The translations under genes were made by a program, and so were the position numbers. A stretch of 64,000 nt of DNA from an uncultured Burkholderiales bacterium (GTDB lineage: Bacteria > Pseudomonadota > Gammaproteobacteria > Burkholderiales > Burkholderiaceae_C). Positions 8,627 through 19,334 of the stretch are shown here, one piece after another. The first letter of the stretch is position 1, and each line of letters starts with the position of its first letter. The notes under the pieces are model-generated. The model made no database searches and had not been told where the DNA came from. It saw nothing but the letters and a program-made list of their open reading frames with translations. The DNA is taken from the NCBI GenBank assembly GCA_937927685.1, contig CALBSC010000094.1:15526-79525 (forward strand). Direction: 5' to 3'.

Positions 8627-10122
8627 CCCGTATTCTGGTTGCTGGCTATCAGCACGAGACCAACACCTTTGCCCCCAGCCTGGCCGACTGGGCGGCGTTC
8701 AACACGGGCGAGAGTTTTCCAGCGTTTGTGCGGGGCGAGGCGATGGTGCAACAACTCACCGGCCTCAACCTGCCGGTGGCTGGCTTTATCGATGTGGCGC
8801 ACCGAGAGGGCTGGGTGCTGGTGCCCTCGGCCTGGGCCGGGGCCACACCGTCTTCCTATGTGACGCGTGATGCCTTTGAACGCATCAGTCAGGCGATTCT
8901 CGAGGATGTGCGGGCCGCCCTCATGCAGGGCCTGGACGGTGTTTACCTCGATTTGCATGGGGCGGCCGTGGCCGAGCATGCAGATGACAGCGAAGGTGAG
9001 TTGCTGGCGCGTGTGCGAGCCCTGGTGGGCCCCTCGGTGCCCCTGGTGGCGAGCCTGGACCTGCATGCCAACGTGACGCAGCGCATGTTGAGTGAGGCCG
9101 ATGCGTTGGTGTCGTATCGAACCTATCCGCATGTGGACATGGCCGCGACCGGGGAACGCGCGGCATTGCTGCTGCGTGAACGCTTGCGCAGCGGACAGCG
9201 ACCTGCCCAGCACGCGCGTCGGCTGCCGTTTCTCATTGCCTTGAACGCGCAGAGCACCTGGATGTCGCCGGCACAGGAGATGTACGCGGCGCTTGAGTCC
9301 ATCGAAGCCGGCACTGGATGTACCTTGAGTTTTTGCATGGGATTTCCGGCCTCGGATTTCCCCGAGTGTGGCCCGGTGGTGTGGGGGCATGGGGGGGCGG
9401 CCCAGCAGGCGGTCGAGCAACTGTTTGCTTGGGTGAGTCAGCCCGCCCAGTGGCAACCTGAATTCTTACCCGCGCGTGAGGCCGTTGAACAGGCGCTGGC
9501 CACGGCAGAACACCACGTGAAGCCGGTGGTGGTGGCGGACACCCAAGACAACCCCGGCGCCGGTGGGGACAGCAACACGACGGGCATGCTGCATGCCCTG
9601 TTGCAACAGGGCGCAGGGCGGAGGTGGCCGCAGCAGGTCGCGCTAGGCCTGTTGTTCGACCCCGAGGCGGCGCGCAAGGCCCATGAGGCTGGCGTGGGCG
9701 CCGTGCTGGAGTTGGCGTTGGGGCGCGCCGTCCCCACGTTCACCGGCGAACTCAGCGACCCGCCGCTGCAAGCGCGCTTCACGGTGAAGGCCCTGGGTGA
9801 CGACTGGTGCCAGATCAAGGGGCCGATGATGACCGGCATGCGGGTGCACATCGGCCCGTGTGCCTGCCTGGAAATCGACGGCATTCTGATCGCGGTGGCC
9901 AGCGGCAAGATGCAGATGCTGGACCGCGAGTTGTTCCGGGCGGTTGGTATTCAGCCTGAGCAGATGAAACTGGTGGTGGTGAAAAGCTCCAACCATTTCC
10001 GCGCCGACTTCACACCGGTTGCCAGCCGGGTGCTGGTGGCCAAGGCCAGCGGACCGATGGCCGCCGACCCGGGCGATCTGCCCTGGAAAAAACTCGATCC
10101 GCGTACAAGAACCCGTCCTTGA
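8623..10122 (+). CDS. M81 family metallopeptidase (MlrC-like)
   Basis: Member of peptidase family M81, whose founder MlrC cleaves linearised microcystin; most members have no known substrate. The 499 residues begin TRILVAGYQHETNTFAP and later contain GVYLDLHGAAVAEH and SLDLHANVTQRM, the conserved His/Asp-rich motifs thought to bind metal, then the C-terminal M81 domain (KSSNHFRADF). No signal peptide, so it acts in the cytoplasm. The start overlaps the ATPase stop as ATGA, which binds its expression to the transporter and suggests it hydrolyses what the transporter brings in. That link is inference. Confidence 0.9.
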   Translation: MTRILVAGYQHETNTFAPSLADWAAFNTGESFPAFVRGEAMVQQLTGLNLPVAGFIDVAHREGWVLVPSAWAGATPSSYVTRDAFERISQAILEDVRAALMQGLDGVYLDLHGAAVAEHADDSEGELLARVRALVGPSVPLVASLDLHANVTQRMLSEADALVSYRTYPHVDMAATGERAALLLRERLRSGQRPAQHARRLPFLIALNAQSTWMSPAQEMYAALESIEAGTGCTLSFCMGFPASDFPECGPVVWGHGGAAQQAVEQLFAWVSQPAQWQPEFLPAREAVEQALATAEHHVKPVVVADTQDNPGAGGDSNTTGMLHALLQQGAGRRWPQQVALGLLFDPEAARKAHEAGVGAVLELALGRAVPTFTGELSDPPLQARFTVKALGDDWCQIKGPMMTGMRVHIGPCACLEIDGILIAVASGKMQMLDRELFRAVGIQPEQMKLVVVKSSNHFRADFTPVASRVLVAKASGPMAADPGDLPWKKLDPRTRTRP

Positions 10123-10157
10123 CCGCTGCTGCCTGCGCACTTCACCAGGAGACCTCC

Positions 10158-11582
10158 ATGAGCACCCAAACCGCTACCGACCTCACGCAATGCGCGGCAC
10201 ACGAACTGCTGGCGCTGTACCGCAGCGGGCAAGCCAGCCCGGTGGACGTCACGCAAGCCGTGCTCGCGCGGGCCCATCGGCTGAACCCGCGCCTCAATGC
10301 GTTTTGCCTGATTGATGATGAGGCGGCCCTGTCCAGTGCGCGTGCCAGTGAAGCGCGCTGGCAGGCGCACCGGCAGCACGGTACACCTGTGGGTGCGCTC
10401 GAGGGCGTGCCCACCTCCATCAAGGACCTGATCCTCACCCGGGGCTGGCCCACCTTGCGGGGCAGCCGCACCATCGACCCGGCGCAACCCTGGGACGTGG
10501 ATGCGCCCGCCACCGCGCGTCTGCGTGAGGCGGGTGCCGTGTTGCTGGGCAAGACCACCACGCCCGAATTTGGCTGCAAAGGCGAAACCAACTCACCGGC
10601 CACCGGTATCACACGCAATCCCTGGAACACCGACCACACGCCAGGCGGCTCATCGGGTGGCACCGCAGCAGCCGTGGCTGCCGGACTGGGGCCCTTGAGT
10701 GTGGGAACCGATGGCGCGGGCAGCGTGCGCATTCCCGCGGCGTTTTGCGGCAACGTGGGCTTGAAGCCGAGTTTTGGTCGGGTGCCCGCTTATCCGCTGT
10801 CGCCGTTCGGCACCGTGGCCCACCTGGGGCCCCACACCATGAGCGTGCGCGATGCGGCGCTGATGATGAACGTGCTTAAGCAGCCCGACGCGCGTGACTG
10901 GACGTCGCTGCCGCCCGACGCAAGCGACTTCACCGTCGGGCTGGAGGACGGCGTGCGCGGACTGCGCATCGCGTATTCCCCCACGCTGGGGTATGCGAAG
11001 CACGTGCATCCCGAGATTGCCTCGGCGGTGCATGCCGCCGTCCGCGTGCTCGAGTCGCTGGGCGCGCAGGTGGAGATGCTGGATCCGGGGTTTGAGGACC
11101 CGCTGGAGATCACCACCGGCTTGTGGTTCCTGGGCGCTGCCACGGTCTGGCAGGGTTTGACCCCGGCACAACAGGCGCTGACCGACCCTGACTTGCAGGC
11201 GCAGGCCGAGCAGGGGGCGCGTTTATCAGCGCTTGCCGTGCAGCAATTGCATTTGCGCCGTGGCCAGCTGGGCTCGCACATGCGTCAGTTCATGCAGCGC
11301 TATGACCTGCTGGTCACGCCCTCGGTCGCCATTCCCGCGTTTGAGGCGCGCGCGGCGGGCACGGTGCCGATGAACCCGCAAAGCATGCTGGGATGGACCC
11401 CCTTCAGCTACCCGTTCAACCTCACCCAGCAACCAGCGATCACGGTGCCGTGCGGACTGACCCGTGAGGGGCTCCCGATGGGCGTACAACTGGTGGGCCC
11501 CATGTTTGGCGACGCCTTGGTGCTGCGTGCCGCACGGGCTTATGAGTCGGTGCAAGGCGTGGCGCGTCCCGTCATGACCTGA
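10158..11582 (+). CDS. Amidase-signature family hydrolase
   Basis: Amide hydrolase of 474 residues with the full Ser-cisSer-Lys triad: Lys89 (PTSIKDL), Ser165 (GGSSGG) and Ser189 (GTDGAGSVR). ATG 10158 was chosen over an in-frame TTG at 10119 because CAGGAGA lies 6-12 bases before it. It follows the M81 gene by 35 bp and is probably in the same transcript. Members of this superfamily act on amides, carbamates, aryl-amides and Gln-tRNA substrates; there are no gatB/gatC neighbours here, so a GatA role is unlikely. The substrate is not readable from the sequence. Confidence 0.9.
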   Translation: MSTQTATDLTQCAAHELLALYRSGQASPVDVTQAVLARAHRLNPRLNAFCLIDDEAALSSARASEARWQAHRQHGTPVGALEGVPTSIKDLILTRGWPTLRGSRTIDPAQPWDVDAPATARLREAGAVLLGKTTTPEFGCKGETNSPATGITRNPWNTDHTPGGSSGGTAAAVAAGLGPLSVGTDGAGSVRIPAAFCGNVGLKPSFGRVPAYPLSPFGTVAHLGPHTMSVRDAALMMNVLKQPDARDWTSLPPDASDFTVGLEDGVRGLRIAYSPTLGYAKHVHPEIASAVHAAVRVLESLGAQVEMLDPGFEDPLEITTGLWFLGAATVWQGLTPAQQALTDPDLQAQAEQGARLSALAVQQLHLRRGQLGSHMRQFMQRYDLLVTPSVAIPAFEARAAGTVPMNPQSMLGWTPFSYPFNLTQQPAITVPCGLTREGLPMGVQLVGPMFGDALVLRAARAYESVQGVARPVMT

Positions 11583-11657
11583 TCGATGGCTGACGTTGTC
11601 GCCGTGTGACGCGGTGGTCCGGACACTTCTCAACCCCATCAGACAGGACAGGACACC

Positions 11658-13996
<2,339 letters not shown>

Positions 13997-14070
13997 ACCA
14001 CACCCGTGTTCGTCGCGTGCAGTGCAGCGTCGATGGTTCATGACAGGCTGCTCGCGCACGCCACCCGGGC

Positions 14071-14328
14071 TCAGGGGTTCGCGTCGGGAACGCTCGAGGG
14101 TGTTGCCTGGTCAGCCGCAGCGCACCGCGCACAAATGCATGCCATCCGTTGCAGGTGAGCCGGTACGCGTGCGAGCAGCGTCGGAGAAAACGTGGTGCTC
14201 ACACACCAGCAAGTGGGCGAGGGCTGTTCGCACGTCATGGCGCACGCGTTGGGTCCTGCGCACAGGGGACAGCGGCTGGGGTCAATCGCGCTGGTGGTGG
14301 ATGCAGTCGTCATGGGGGCGGTGAACAT
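14071..14328 (-). CDS. Small cysteine-rich CWC-type protein
   Basis: An 85-residue protein on the minus strand in what otherwise looks like an empty gap. It matches the pattern of the Cys-rich CWC family: RCPLCAGPNACAM, then CWC, then SFSPTLLA-like (here TFSPTLLARVP) and CICARCAA near the end, about eight cysteines in CxxC-like pairs. The function of this family is unknown; the pairs suggest zinc or iron binding. ATG 14328 gives the full frame; ATG 14313 is an equally good start, and neither has a clear ribosome site. It is divergent from the VOC gene and convergent with panC. Confidence 0.72.
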   Translation of the reverse strand: MFTAPMTTASTTSAIDPSRCPLCAGPNACAMTCEQPSPTCWCVSTTFSPTLLARVPAHLQRMACICARCAAADQATPSSVPDANP

Positions 14329-14374
14329 TGAAGGGTGCCGCGTCGATGGGACGTGCTATAACAAACCAGCACAG

Positions 14375-14394
14375 AGGCCCGTGTTCACGGGCCT
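14375..14394 (+). promoter_or_regulatory. Leader hairpin between the CWC and VOC genes
   Basis: A 9-bp perfect stem (AGGCCCGTG, 2-base loop, CACGGGCCT) lies 35 bases before the VOC start and just after a TATAAC -10-like box at 14357-14362. It lacks a following T run, so it is not a simple terminator; it may be an mRNA leader structure or an operator. Confidence 0.4.
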
Positions 14395-14428
14395 TGTGAT
14401 GTACTCAGACCACCACCGGAGACGATCC

Positions 14429-14809
14429 ATGTTCAGTCACGTGATGTTGGGAGCCAACGACCTCGAGGCTTCCCGGAAATTTTATGATGCCTTGCTGGCG
14501 ACGCTGGGCATCGGGCCCGGCCTGGCCAACAACCAGCGCTATTTCTACCGCAGCCCCACGGGAACCTTCGCCATCACCACGCCCCTCAATGGGCAGGCGG
14601 CCACGCATGGCAATGGCGGCACGTTCGGCTTCCTGGCGCAGTCCGAAGCACAGGTGGACGCTTTTCATGCAGCGGGCGTGGCCAACGGCGGCACCACCTG
14701 CGAGGACCCGCCCGGTTACCGCGAAGGCCCCGCCGGCAAGCTGTACCTGGCCTACCTGCGCGATCCGACGGGCAACAAGATCTGCGCCCTGTACCGCGTG
14801 CCGAAATAA
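14429..14809 (+). CDS. VOC-fold (glyoxalase/bleomycin-resistance type) protein
   Basis: A 126-residue protein of the vicinal oxygen chelate superfamily, probably a dimeric metal enzyme or binding protein of the cytoplasm. The first beta-alpha-beta unit is MFSHVMLGANDLEASRKFYDALL and the second ends YLRDPTGNKICALYR. His4 is the usual first metal ligand; the C-terminal ligand position, a Glu in glyoxalase I, reads Cys (NKIC), as in many uncharacterised members. ATG 14429 was chosen because it starts the conserved fold and follows a CCGGAGA ribosome site; the frame is open upstream without meaning. No substrate can be named. Confidence 0.85.
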   Translation: MFSHVMLGANDLEASRKFYDALLATLGIGPGLANNQRYFYRSPTGTFAITTPLNGQAATHGNGGTFGFLAQSEAQVDAFHAAGVANGGTTCEDPPGYREGPAGKLYLAYLRDPTGNKICALYRVPK

Positions 14810-15106
14810 AGCGTCAGCGCCTCGGGTCATGGGGCGTGGTTCTCCGCCCCTCCACTGGCGGCAGGAAGAGGGCGTTGACCTGAGCTCATTTGTATTCTGT
14901 ATACAGAAAAAACCAGGCCTTGTCCACACCTGCGTGACAGGGAAGTTGCAGCGGGACAACCGGCTGCCGTCTGGGTGACAGCGCCCCGGTGCGTGGCTGC
15001 GCATCATCCCATCTGATTCCGTGCTCGCGTCCCCGCTGCCGCCCGGCGCGCAGGGGACGGTAGCACGCCTTCCCACCCTCCACCCCGCCTCTAAGGAGTC
15101 TTCCCC
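14810..15106. other. 297-bp gap ahead of the molybdenum hydroxylase operon
   Basis: No gene seen. It holds a perfect palindrome at 14895-14908 (separate entry), a -35-like TTGACC at 14875-14880 and, near the end, the AAGGAG ribosome site at 15093-15098 for the GTG start at 15107. Confidence 0.6.
14895..14908. promoter_or_regulatory. 14-bp perfect palindrome, probable operator of the molybdenum hydroxylase operon
   Basis: TTCTGTATACAGAA is its own reverse complement. A -35-like TTGACC lies at 14875-14880, and the TATACA within the palindrome sits 19 bases after it, so the dyad would cover the -10 box. TGTATACA cores are known from several GntR-family operators; no regulator gene is adjacent, so the protein is unknown. 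Confidence 0.55.
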
Positions 15107-15565
15107 GTGGCCAACATCACCCTCAACGTCAACGGCAAGTCACGCTCGCTCGACGCGGACGCCGACATTCCCTTGCTATACGCCTTGCGCGACAACCTCG
15201 GCTTGCAAGGCCCCAAGTTTGGCTGTGGCAAGGGCCAGTGCGGCGCCTGCACCGTGCTGGTCAATGGCGAAGCCGTGCGCTCCTGCGTCACGCCGGCCGT
15301 GGCCGTCAAGGGCAAGCCGGTGACCACGCTCGAAGGCCTGGGGTCATCGGCCAAACCGGGCATGCTGCAGCAAGCCTTCATCGATGCCCAGGCGGTGCAA
15401 TGCGGTTATTGCATCAACGGCATGATCATGAGTGCGCAGGCCCTCTTGAAGAAACACAAAAAACCCACCGACGCACAAATCAACGAAGCCCTGGCGGGAC
15501 ACCTGTGCCGTTGTGGCACCCACCAGCGCATCGTGGCAGCGGTCAAGCAGGCCGTGGCGGCCTGA
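15107..15565 (+). CDS. 2Fe-2S subunit of a molybdenum hydroxylase (isoquinoline 1-oxidoreductase alpha type)
   Basis: Electron-transfer subunit of 152 residues with two 2Fe-2S clusters. The plant-ferredoxin-like cluster uses Cys40, Cys45, Cys48 and Cys60 (GCGKGQCGACTV). The second, alpha-helical cluster uses Cys99, Cys102, Cys134 and Cys136 (QCGYC ... CRCGTH). The start is GTG 15107, supported by an AAGGAG ribosome site 9 bases upstream. The large catalytic subunit follows after 20 bp. There is no FAD subunit in the locus, so electrons probably leave to a cytochrome, as in isoquinoline oxidoreductase and membrane aldehyde dehydrogenases. Confidence 0.93.
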   Translation: MANITLNVNGKSRSLDADADIPLLYALRDNLGLQGPKFGCGKGQCGACTVLVNGEAVRSCVTPAVAVKGKPVTTLEGLGSSAKPGMLQQAFIDAQAVQCGYCINGMIMSAQALLKKHKKPTDAQINEALAGHLCRCGTHQRIVAAVKQAVAA

Positions 15566-15585
15566 ACTCGAGACAAGGACACAAC

Positions 15586-17829
15586 ATGACTACCGAGACT
15601 GTGAATCGTCGCAAATTCCTGCAGGCTTCTTCAGCGGGCCTGCTGGTGGTGGGCTTCTCCTTCTCCGAACTGGCGCAAGCCAAGTCGGCCACTTCCCTGC
15701 GTGACGCCAAGAGCGTGGCCAAGGATCAACTGGATTCGTGGCTGCAGATTGACAAGAACAACCGCATCACGGTGTTCGTCGGCAAGGTGGACCTGGGCAC
15801 GGGCACCAAGACGGCTCTTACCCAGATCGCGGCCGAAGAACTGTCGGTGCCCTTCAACAGCATCGAGATGGTCATGGGCGATACGGCCACCACGCCGGAC
15901 CAGTGGCTCACCGGCGCCGCCCTGACCATTCAGCAAGGCGGATCGGAATTGCGCCTGGCAGCAGCCAGTGCCCGCATTGCCTTGCTGCGTCGTGCCGCAG
16001 AGCAATGGCAAGTGCCGGTGGAATCGCTCGACGTGAAGGACGGGGTGATCCGTCAGGCTGGCAACGCCACCCGCGAGGCCACCTACGGCAGCCTCATCGG
16101 CGAAGGCTTTAAGCTACAAGTCGATACCAAGGCCAAGGTCAAGCCGCACACCGAATACAGCCTGGTGGGCAAATCGATCCCGCGCGTGGATATTCCCGCC
16201 AAAGTGACAGCCGAGCACCCCTATGTGCACGACTTCCGTCTCCCCGGGATGCTGCATGCGCGCGTGATCCGCTCTGACCTGATCGGTGCCACCCTGCAAA
16301 GCGTGGACGACAGCCGCGCGCGCAAGGTCAAAGGTTTTGTGCGCACCGTTCGCAAGGGTAACTTCCTGGCTGTGGTGTGCAGCAGCGAATGGGCAGCGGT
16401 CAAAGCAGCAGACGCGATGCAGGCGCAATGGACGGCGGGCCCGGATCTGCCGCCCAAAGCCAACCTCTATGAGGCCTGGCGCAAGATGCCGATGGCCAAG
16501 GAAGAGGCGACCCAGAAGGTGGGCAACATCGATGAAGCCCTGGCCTCACCGGTCAAGCGCGTCAAGGCCAGCTACCACTTTGCGGTACAGACCCATGCGT
16601 CCATCGGACCCTCCTGCGCCGTGGCCGATTATCAGAACGGCAAGCTGGTGGTGTGGTCGGCCTCGCAGGCCACGCACTCGATGCAGCACGAGTTGTCCAT
16701 CATCACCAAACTGCCGCAACAAGACATCCGTCTGGTGTACCTGGACGGTGCGGGTTGCTATGGCCGCAACGGTCATGAAGACGCCACCGCCGACGCCGCC
16801 CTGATTGCCATGGAAATCGGCAAGCCGGTGCGCGTGCAGTGGATGCGTCAGGACGAAACCGCCCTGGCCCCCAAGAGCCCGCCGCGTTCCATGGACTTCG
16901 AGGCCGCACTCGATGACAAAGGCAACCTGGTGGGCTGGAAGGGCGACTTCTACATCGCGCTCAACCACATCGCGGCGTTCAAGCCGCTGGACTTTCCGCT
17001 GCTGTCTGCCACCGAGACGGGTATTCCGCGTCCGGGCAACTGGGTGGGTTTCCTGTTCCAGAACGCGGGTGCGCCCTACACCGTGCCCAACATCCTGGTG
17101 ACCACCAAGCACATTGCCCAGACCTTCCTGCGCTCGTCTCACCTGCGCAGCCCGGGACGGATTGAAAACTCGTTTGCCAACGAGGCCTTCATGGACGAGG
17201 TGGCCTTTGCGGCCCAGGCCGATCCCGCCGAGTTCCGTTTGCGCCACCTCAAGGACCCGCGTGCCACGGCTGTGATTGAAGCCGCACTCAAGAAGGCCAA
17301 CTGGCAGTCACGCGTCGCCAACAGCGCCGCGGGCACCGGGCGTGTGGTGACGGGGCGCGGCATCTCGTATGTGCGCTACAACAACACCATCACCTATGTG
17401 GCCACGGTGGCCGAGGTGGAGGTGGATCGCAGCACGGGCCAGATCCGTGTGACGCGTCTGTGCATTGCCCACGACTGCGGTCAGATGATCAACCCCGACG
17501 GCGTGCTCAACCAGGTGGAGGGCGGAGCGATCCAGACGGTGAGCCGCACCCTGATGGAAGACGTGCAATGGACGGGCAGCAAGATCGAGAGCGTGGACTG
17601 GGCCAGCTACCCCATCCTGCGTTTCCCTGATGTGCCGCGCGTGGAGGCGGTGCTGATTGACCGCCCGGGTCAGCCGACCTGGGGCGCGGGCGAACAAACG
17701 CCCACCACCATCCCGGCGGCCATTGCCAATGCGGTGTTTGACGCCACGGGTGTGCGCCTGCGCGAGATTCCGTTCACGCCCGAGCGGGTCAAGGTGGCGC
17801 TGGCCGCGGCGGGCAAAGCGATGGCTTGA
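15586..17829 (+). CDS. Tat-exported molybdopterin subunit of a xanthine-oxidase-family hydroxylase (isoquinoline 1-oxidoreductase beta type)
   Basis: Catalytic subunit of 747 residues, binding the molybdenum-cytosine-dinucleotide cofactor and oxidising an N-heterocycle or aldehyde. The N-terminus has a twin-arginine signal (VNRRKFLQ then a hydrophobic run to ELAQA), so the folded, cofactor-loaded enzyme is sent to the periplasm; the small subunit lacks a signal and would travel with it. Domains are a Tat region, then two Ald_Xan_dh_C2-type halves; the C-terminal GAGEQTPTTIPAAIANAVF contains the position of the catalytic glutamate. ATG 15586 follows an ACAAGGA site; an upstream extension overlaps the small subunit and is rejected. 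No xdhC/coxF-like maturation gene is nearby. Confidence 0.92.
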   Translation: MTTETVNRRKFLQASSAGLLVVGFSFSELAQAKSATSLRDAKSVAKDQLDSWLQIDKNNRITVFVGKVDLGTGTKTALTQIAAEELSVPFNSIEMVMGDTATTPDQWLTGAALTIQQGGSELRLAAASARIALLRRAAEQWQVPVESLDVKDGVIRQAGNATREATYGSLIGEGFKLQVDTKAKVKPHTEYSLVGKSIPRVDIPAKVTAEHPYVHDFRLPGMLHARVIRSDLIGATLQSVDDSRARKVKGFVRTVRKGNFLAVVCSSEWAAVKAADAMQAQWTAGPDLPPKANLYEAWRKMPMAKEEATQKVGNIDEALASPVKRVKASYHFAVQTHASIGPSCAVADYQNGKLVVWSASQATHSMQHELSIITKLPQQDIRLVYLDGAGCYGRNGHEDATADAALIAMEIGKPVRVQWMRQDETALAPKSPPRSMDFEAALDDKGNLVGWKGDFYIALNHIAAFKPLDFPLLSATETGIPRPGNWVGFLFQNAGAPYTVPNILVTTKHIAQTFLRSSHLRSPGRIENSFANEAFMDEVAFAAQADPAEFRLRHLKDPRATAVIEAALKKANWQSRVANSAAGTGRVVTGRGISYVRYNNTITYVATVAEVEVDRSTGQIRVTRLCIAHDCGQMINPDGVLNQVEGGAIQTVSRTLMEDVQWTGSKIESVDWASYPILRFPDVPRVEAVLIDRPGQPTWGAGEQTPTTIPAAIANAVFDATGVRLREIPFTPERVKVALAAAGKAMA

Positions 17830-17890
17830 GCGAACGAGGCTGGGCCTGACGGTGGATGCGAATCCGCCGTGATCGCCTGGCCCGGATCTG

Positions 17891-17941
17891 CCAAAAGCCA
17901 AAAGCCAAAAGCCAAAAGCCAAAAGCCAAAAGCCAAAAGCC
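17891..17941. repeat. Tandem heptamer repeat, seven perfect copies
   Basis: CCAAAAG is repeated seven times without error from 17891 to 17939, followed by CC and an A-rich tail (CAAAAAATAAAAGCCC). It lies between the stop of the molybdenum hydroxylase gene and a strong terminator hairpin. Such a short-unit array is prone to slippage and may vary in copy number between strains. Confidence 0.9.
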
Positions 17942-17961
17942 AAAAAATAAAAGCCCAAAGC

Positions 17962-17993
17962 AAAAAGGCCGCGAGCGATTCGCGGCCTTTTTT
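17962..17993. terminator. Bidirectional rho-independent terminator
   Basis: A 13-bp perfect stem (AAAAAGGCCGCGA, loop GCGAT, TCGCGGCCTTTTT) with A and T runs on both sides. It lies between convergent genes and can end both the molybdenum hydroxylase transcript and the TRAP permease transcript. Confidence 0.9.
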
Positions 17994-18035
17994 GTGTGCT
18001 TCAGCGAGCGGTTCTGGTTCTCGTGCTCGGCGTCA

Positions 18036-19313
18036 TCAATACAACCAGCGCGCTGGCACCATCACGATTTGCGGGAACAGCACCATCAGGAACATCACGG
18101 CAAACTGCACTGCCATGAAGGGCAGCACGCCGACGGTGACCTCGTCCATGCGCATGCGGCCCACCCCCGCAACCACGTTCAGCACCGTGCCCACCGGCGG
18201 GGTGACCAGGCCGATGGAGTTGTTGATGATGAACATCACGCCGAAGTACACCGGGTCGATGCCGGCCGCCTTCACCAGCGGCATGAGCACCGGCGTGAGG
18301 ATCAGGATGGTGGGCGTCATGTCCATCGCGGTGCCCACGATCATGCACAGCACCATGATGGCGATCATCAGCAGCGTGGGCTTGTCCAGCAAGGGCTGCA
18401 GCAACTCGATCACCTGGGCCGGCAGGTTGGCCACGGTGATGAGCCAGGCCGAGACCATGGCGGCGGCCACCAGGAACATGATGACGGCGGTGGTGGCCGC
18501 GGCGGCCTCGAACACCTGGTAGAGTTGCTTGAAGCTCAGCTCGCGGTAAATCACCATGGACACAAACAAGGCGTAGACGGCGGCCACCACCGCCGCCTCG
18601 GTGGGGGTGAACACGCCCATGCGCAAGCCCACCAGGATGATGACGGGCAGCATCAAGGCCCAGCCAGCACTCTTCATGGCGGCAAAGATTTCACCCGCAC
18701 TGCGCCGCGGCGGTGTGTCGAGTTGTTCGCGGCGTGTCAGCCACCACCAGGTGAGCCACAGGCCGGCACTCAGCACAATGCCGGGGAAGATGCCGGCCAG
18801 GAAGAGCTTGCTGATGGACACATTGGCGGCCACGCCAAAGATCACAAAACCGATGGACGGCGGGATGATGGGGCCGATCACACCGCAGGCAGCGATCAGG
18901 CCCCCGCTGCGCGCTTTGTCGTGGCCAGCTTTGACCATCATGGGCAGCAGCAGGGCGGTCAGCGCGGCGGCGTCGGCCACGGCGGAACCCGACAACGCAG
19001 ACAGCAAGCAGGCAGCAACGATCGTCACATAGCCCAGGCCACCACGAATGTGCCCGACCAGGGCCATCGCGAAATCCACAATGCGCCGTGACAGGCCGCC
19101 GGTGTTCATCACCTCGCCCGCCAGCATGAAGAAGGGCACCGCCAGCAGCGGAAAACTGTTGGCCCCCTCGATGACGTTGAGCGCCATGATCTGCGGGTCA
19201 AACGAACCCATGTGCCACATCAGCGCGGCACCACACAGCAACAGCGAGTAGGCAATGGGCACACCCAGGGCCATGGCGCCCAGGAGCGCCCCTAAGAAAA
19301 CAGCAATCGTCAT
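18036..19313 (-). CDS. TRAP transporter large permease, DctM type
   Basis: Twelve-span inner-membrane subunit of 425 residues that carries out sodium-driven uptake of organic acids in TRAP systems. It begins MTIAVFLGALLGAMALGVPIAYSLLLCG and contains VPFFMLAGEVMNTGG, LIAACGVIGPIIPPSIGF and FGVMFIINNSIGLVTPPVGTVLNVV, all hallmark DctM blocks. It follows the small permease by 20 bp. No DctP receptor gene is adjacent on either side, so the receptor must come from elsewhere or has been lost; the substrate is therefore unknown. Confidence 0.93.
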   Translation of the reverse strand: MTIAVFLGALLGAMALGVPIAYSLLLCGAALMWHMGSFDPQIMALNVIEGANSFPLLAVPFFMLAGEVMNTGGLSRRIVDFAMALVGHIRGGLGYVTIVAACLLSALSGSAVADAAALTALLLPMMVKAGHDKARSGGLIAACGVIGPIIPPSIGFVIFGVAANVSISKLFLAGIFPGIVLSAGLWLTWWWLTRREQLDTPPRRSAGEIFAAMKSAGWALMLPVIILVGLRMGVFTPTEAAVVAAVYALFVSMVIYRELSFKQLYQVFEAAAATTAVIMFLVAAAMVSAWLITVANLPAQVIELLQPLLDKPTLLMIAIMVLCMIVGTAMDMTPTILILTPVLMPLVKAAGIDPVYFGVMFIINNSIGLVTPPVGTVLNVVAGVGRMRMDEVTVGVLPFMAVQFAVMFLMVLFPQIVMVPARWLY

Positions 19314-19334
19314 GGTGAGGTTCCTGGTGTGGGC

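Noticed and set aside
17891..17941. Possible CRISPR array
   Set aside because: Units are 7 bp with no spacers and no cas genes are in the window.
17856..19091. 411-codon plus-strand frame over the TRAP permease, starting in the heptamer repeat
   Set aside because: It crosses the terminator and then runs antisense to a real dctM gene; the repeat only keeps the frame open.
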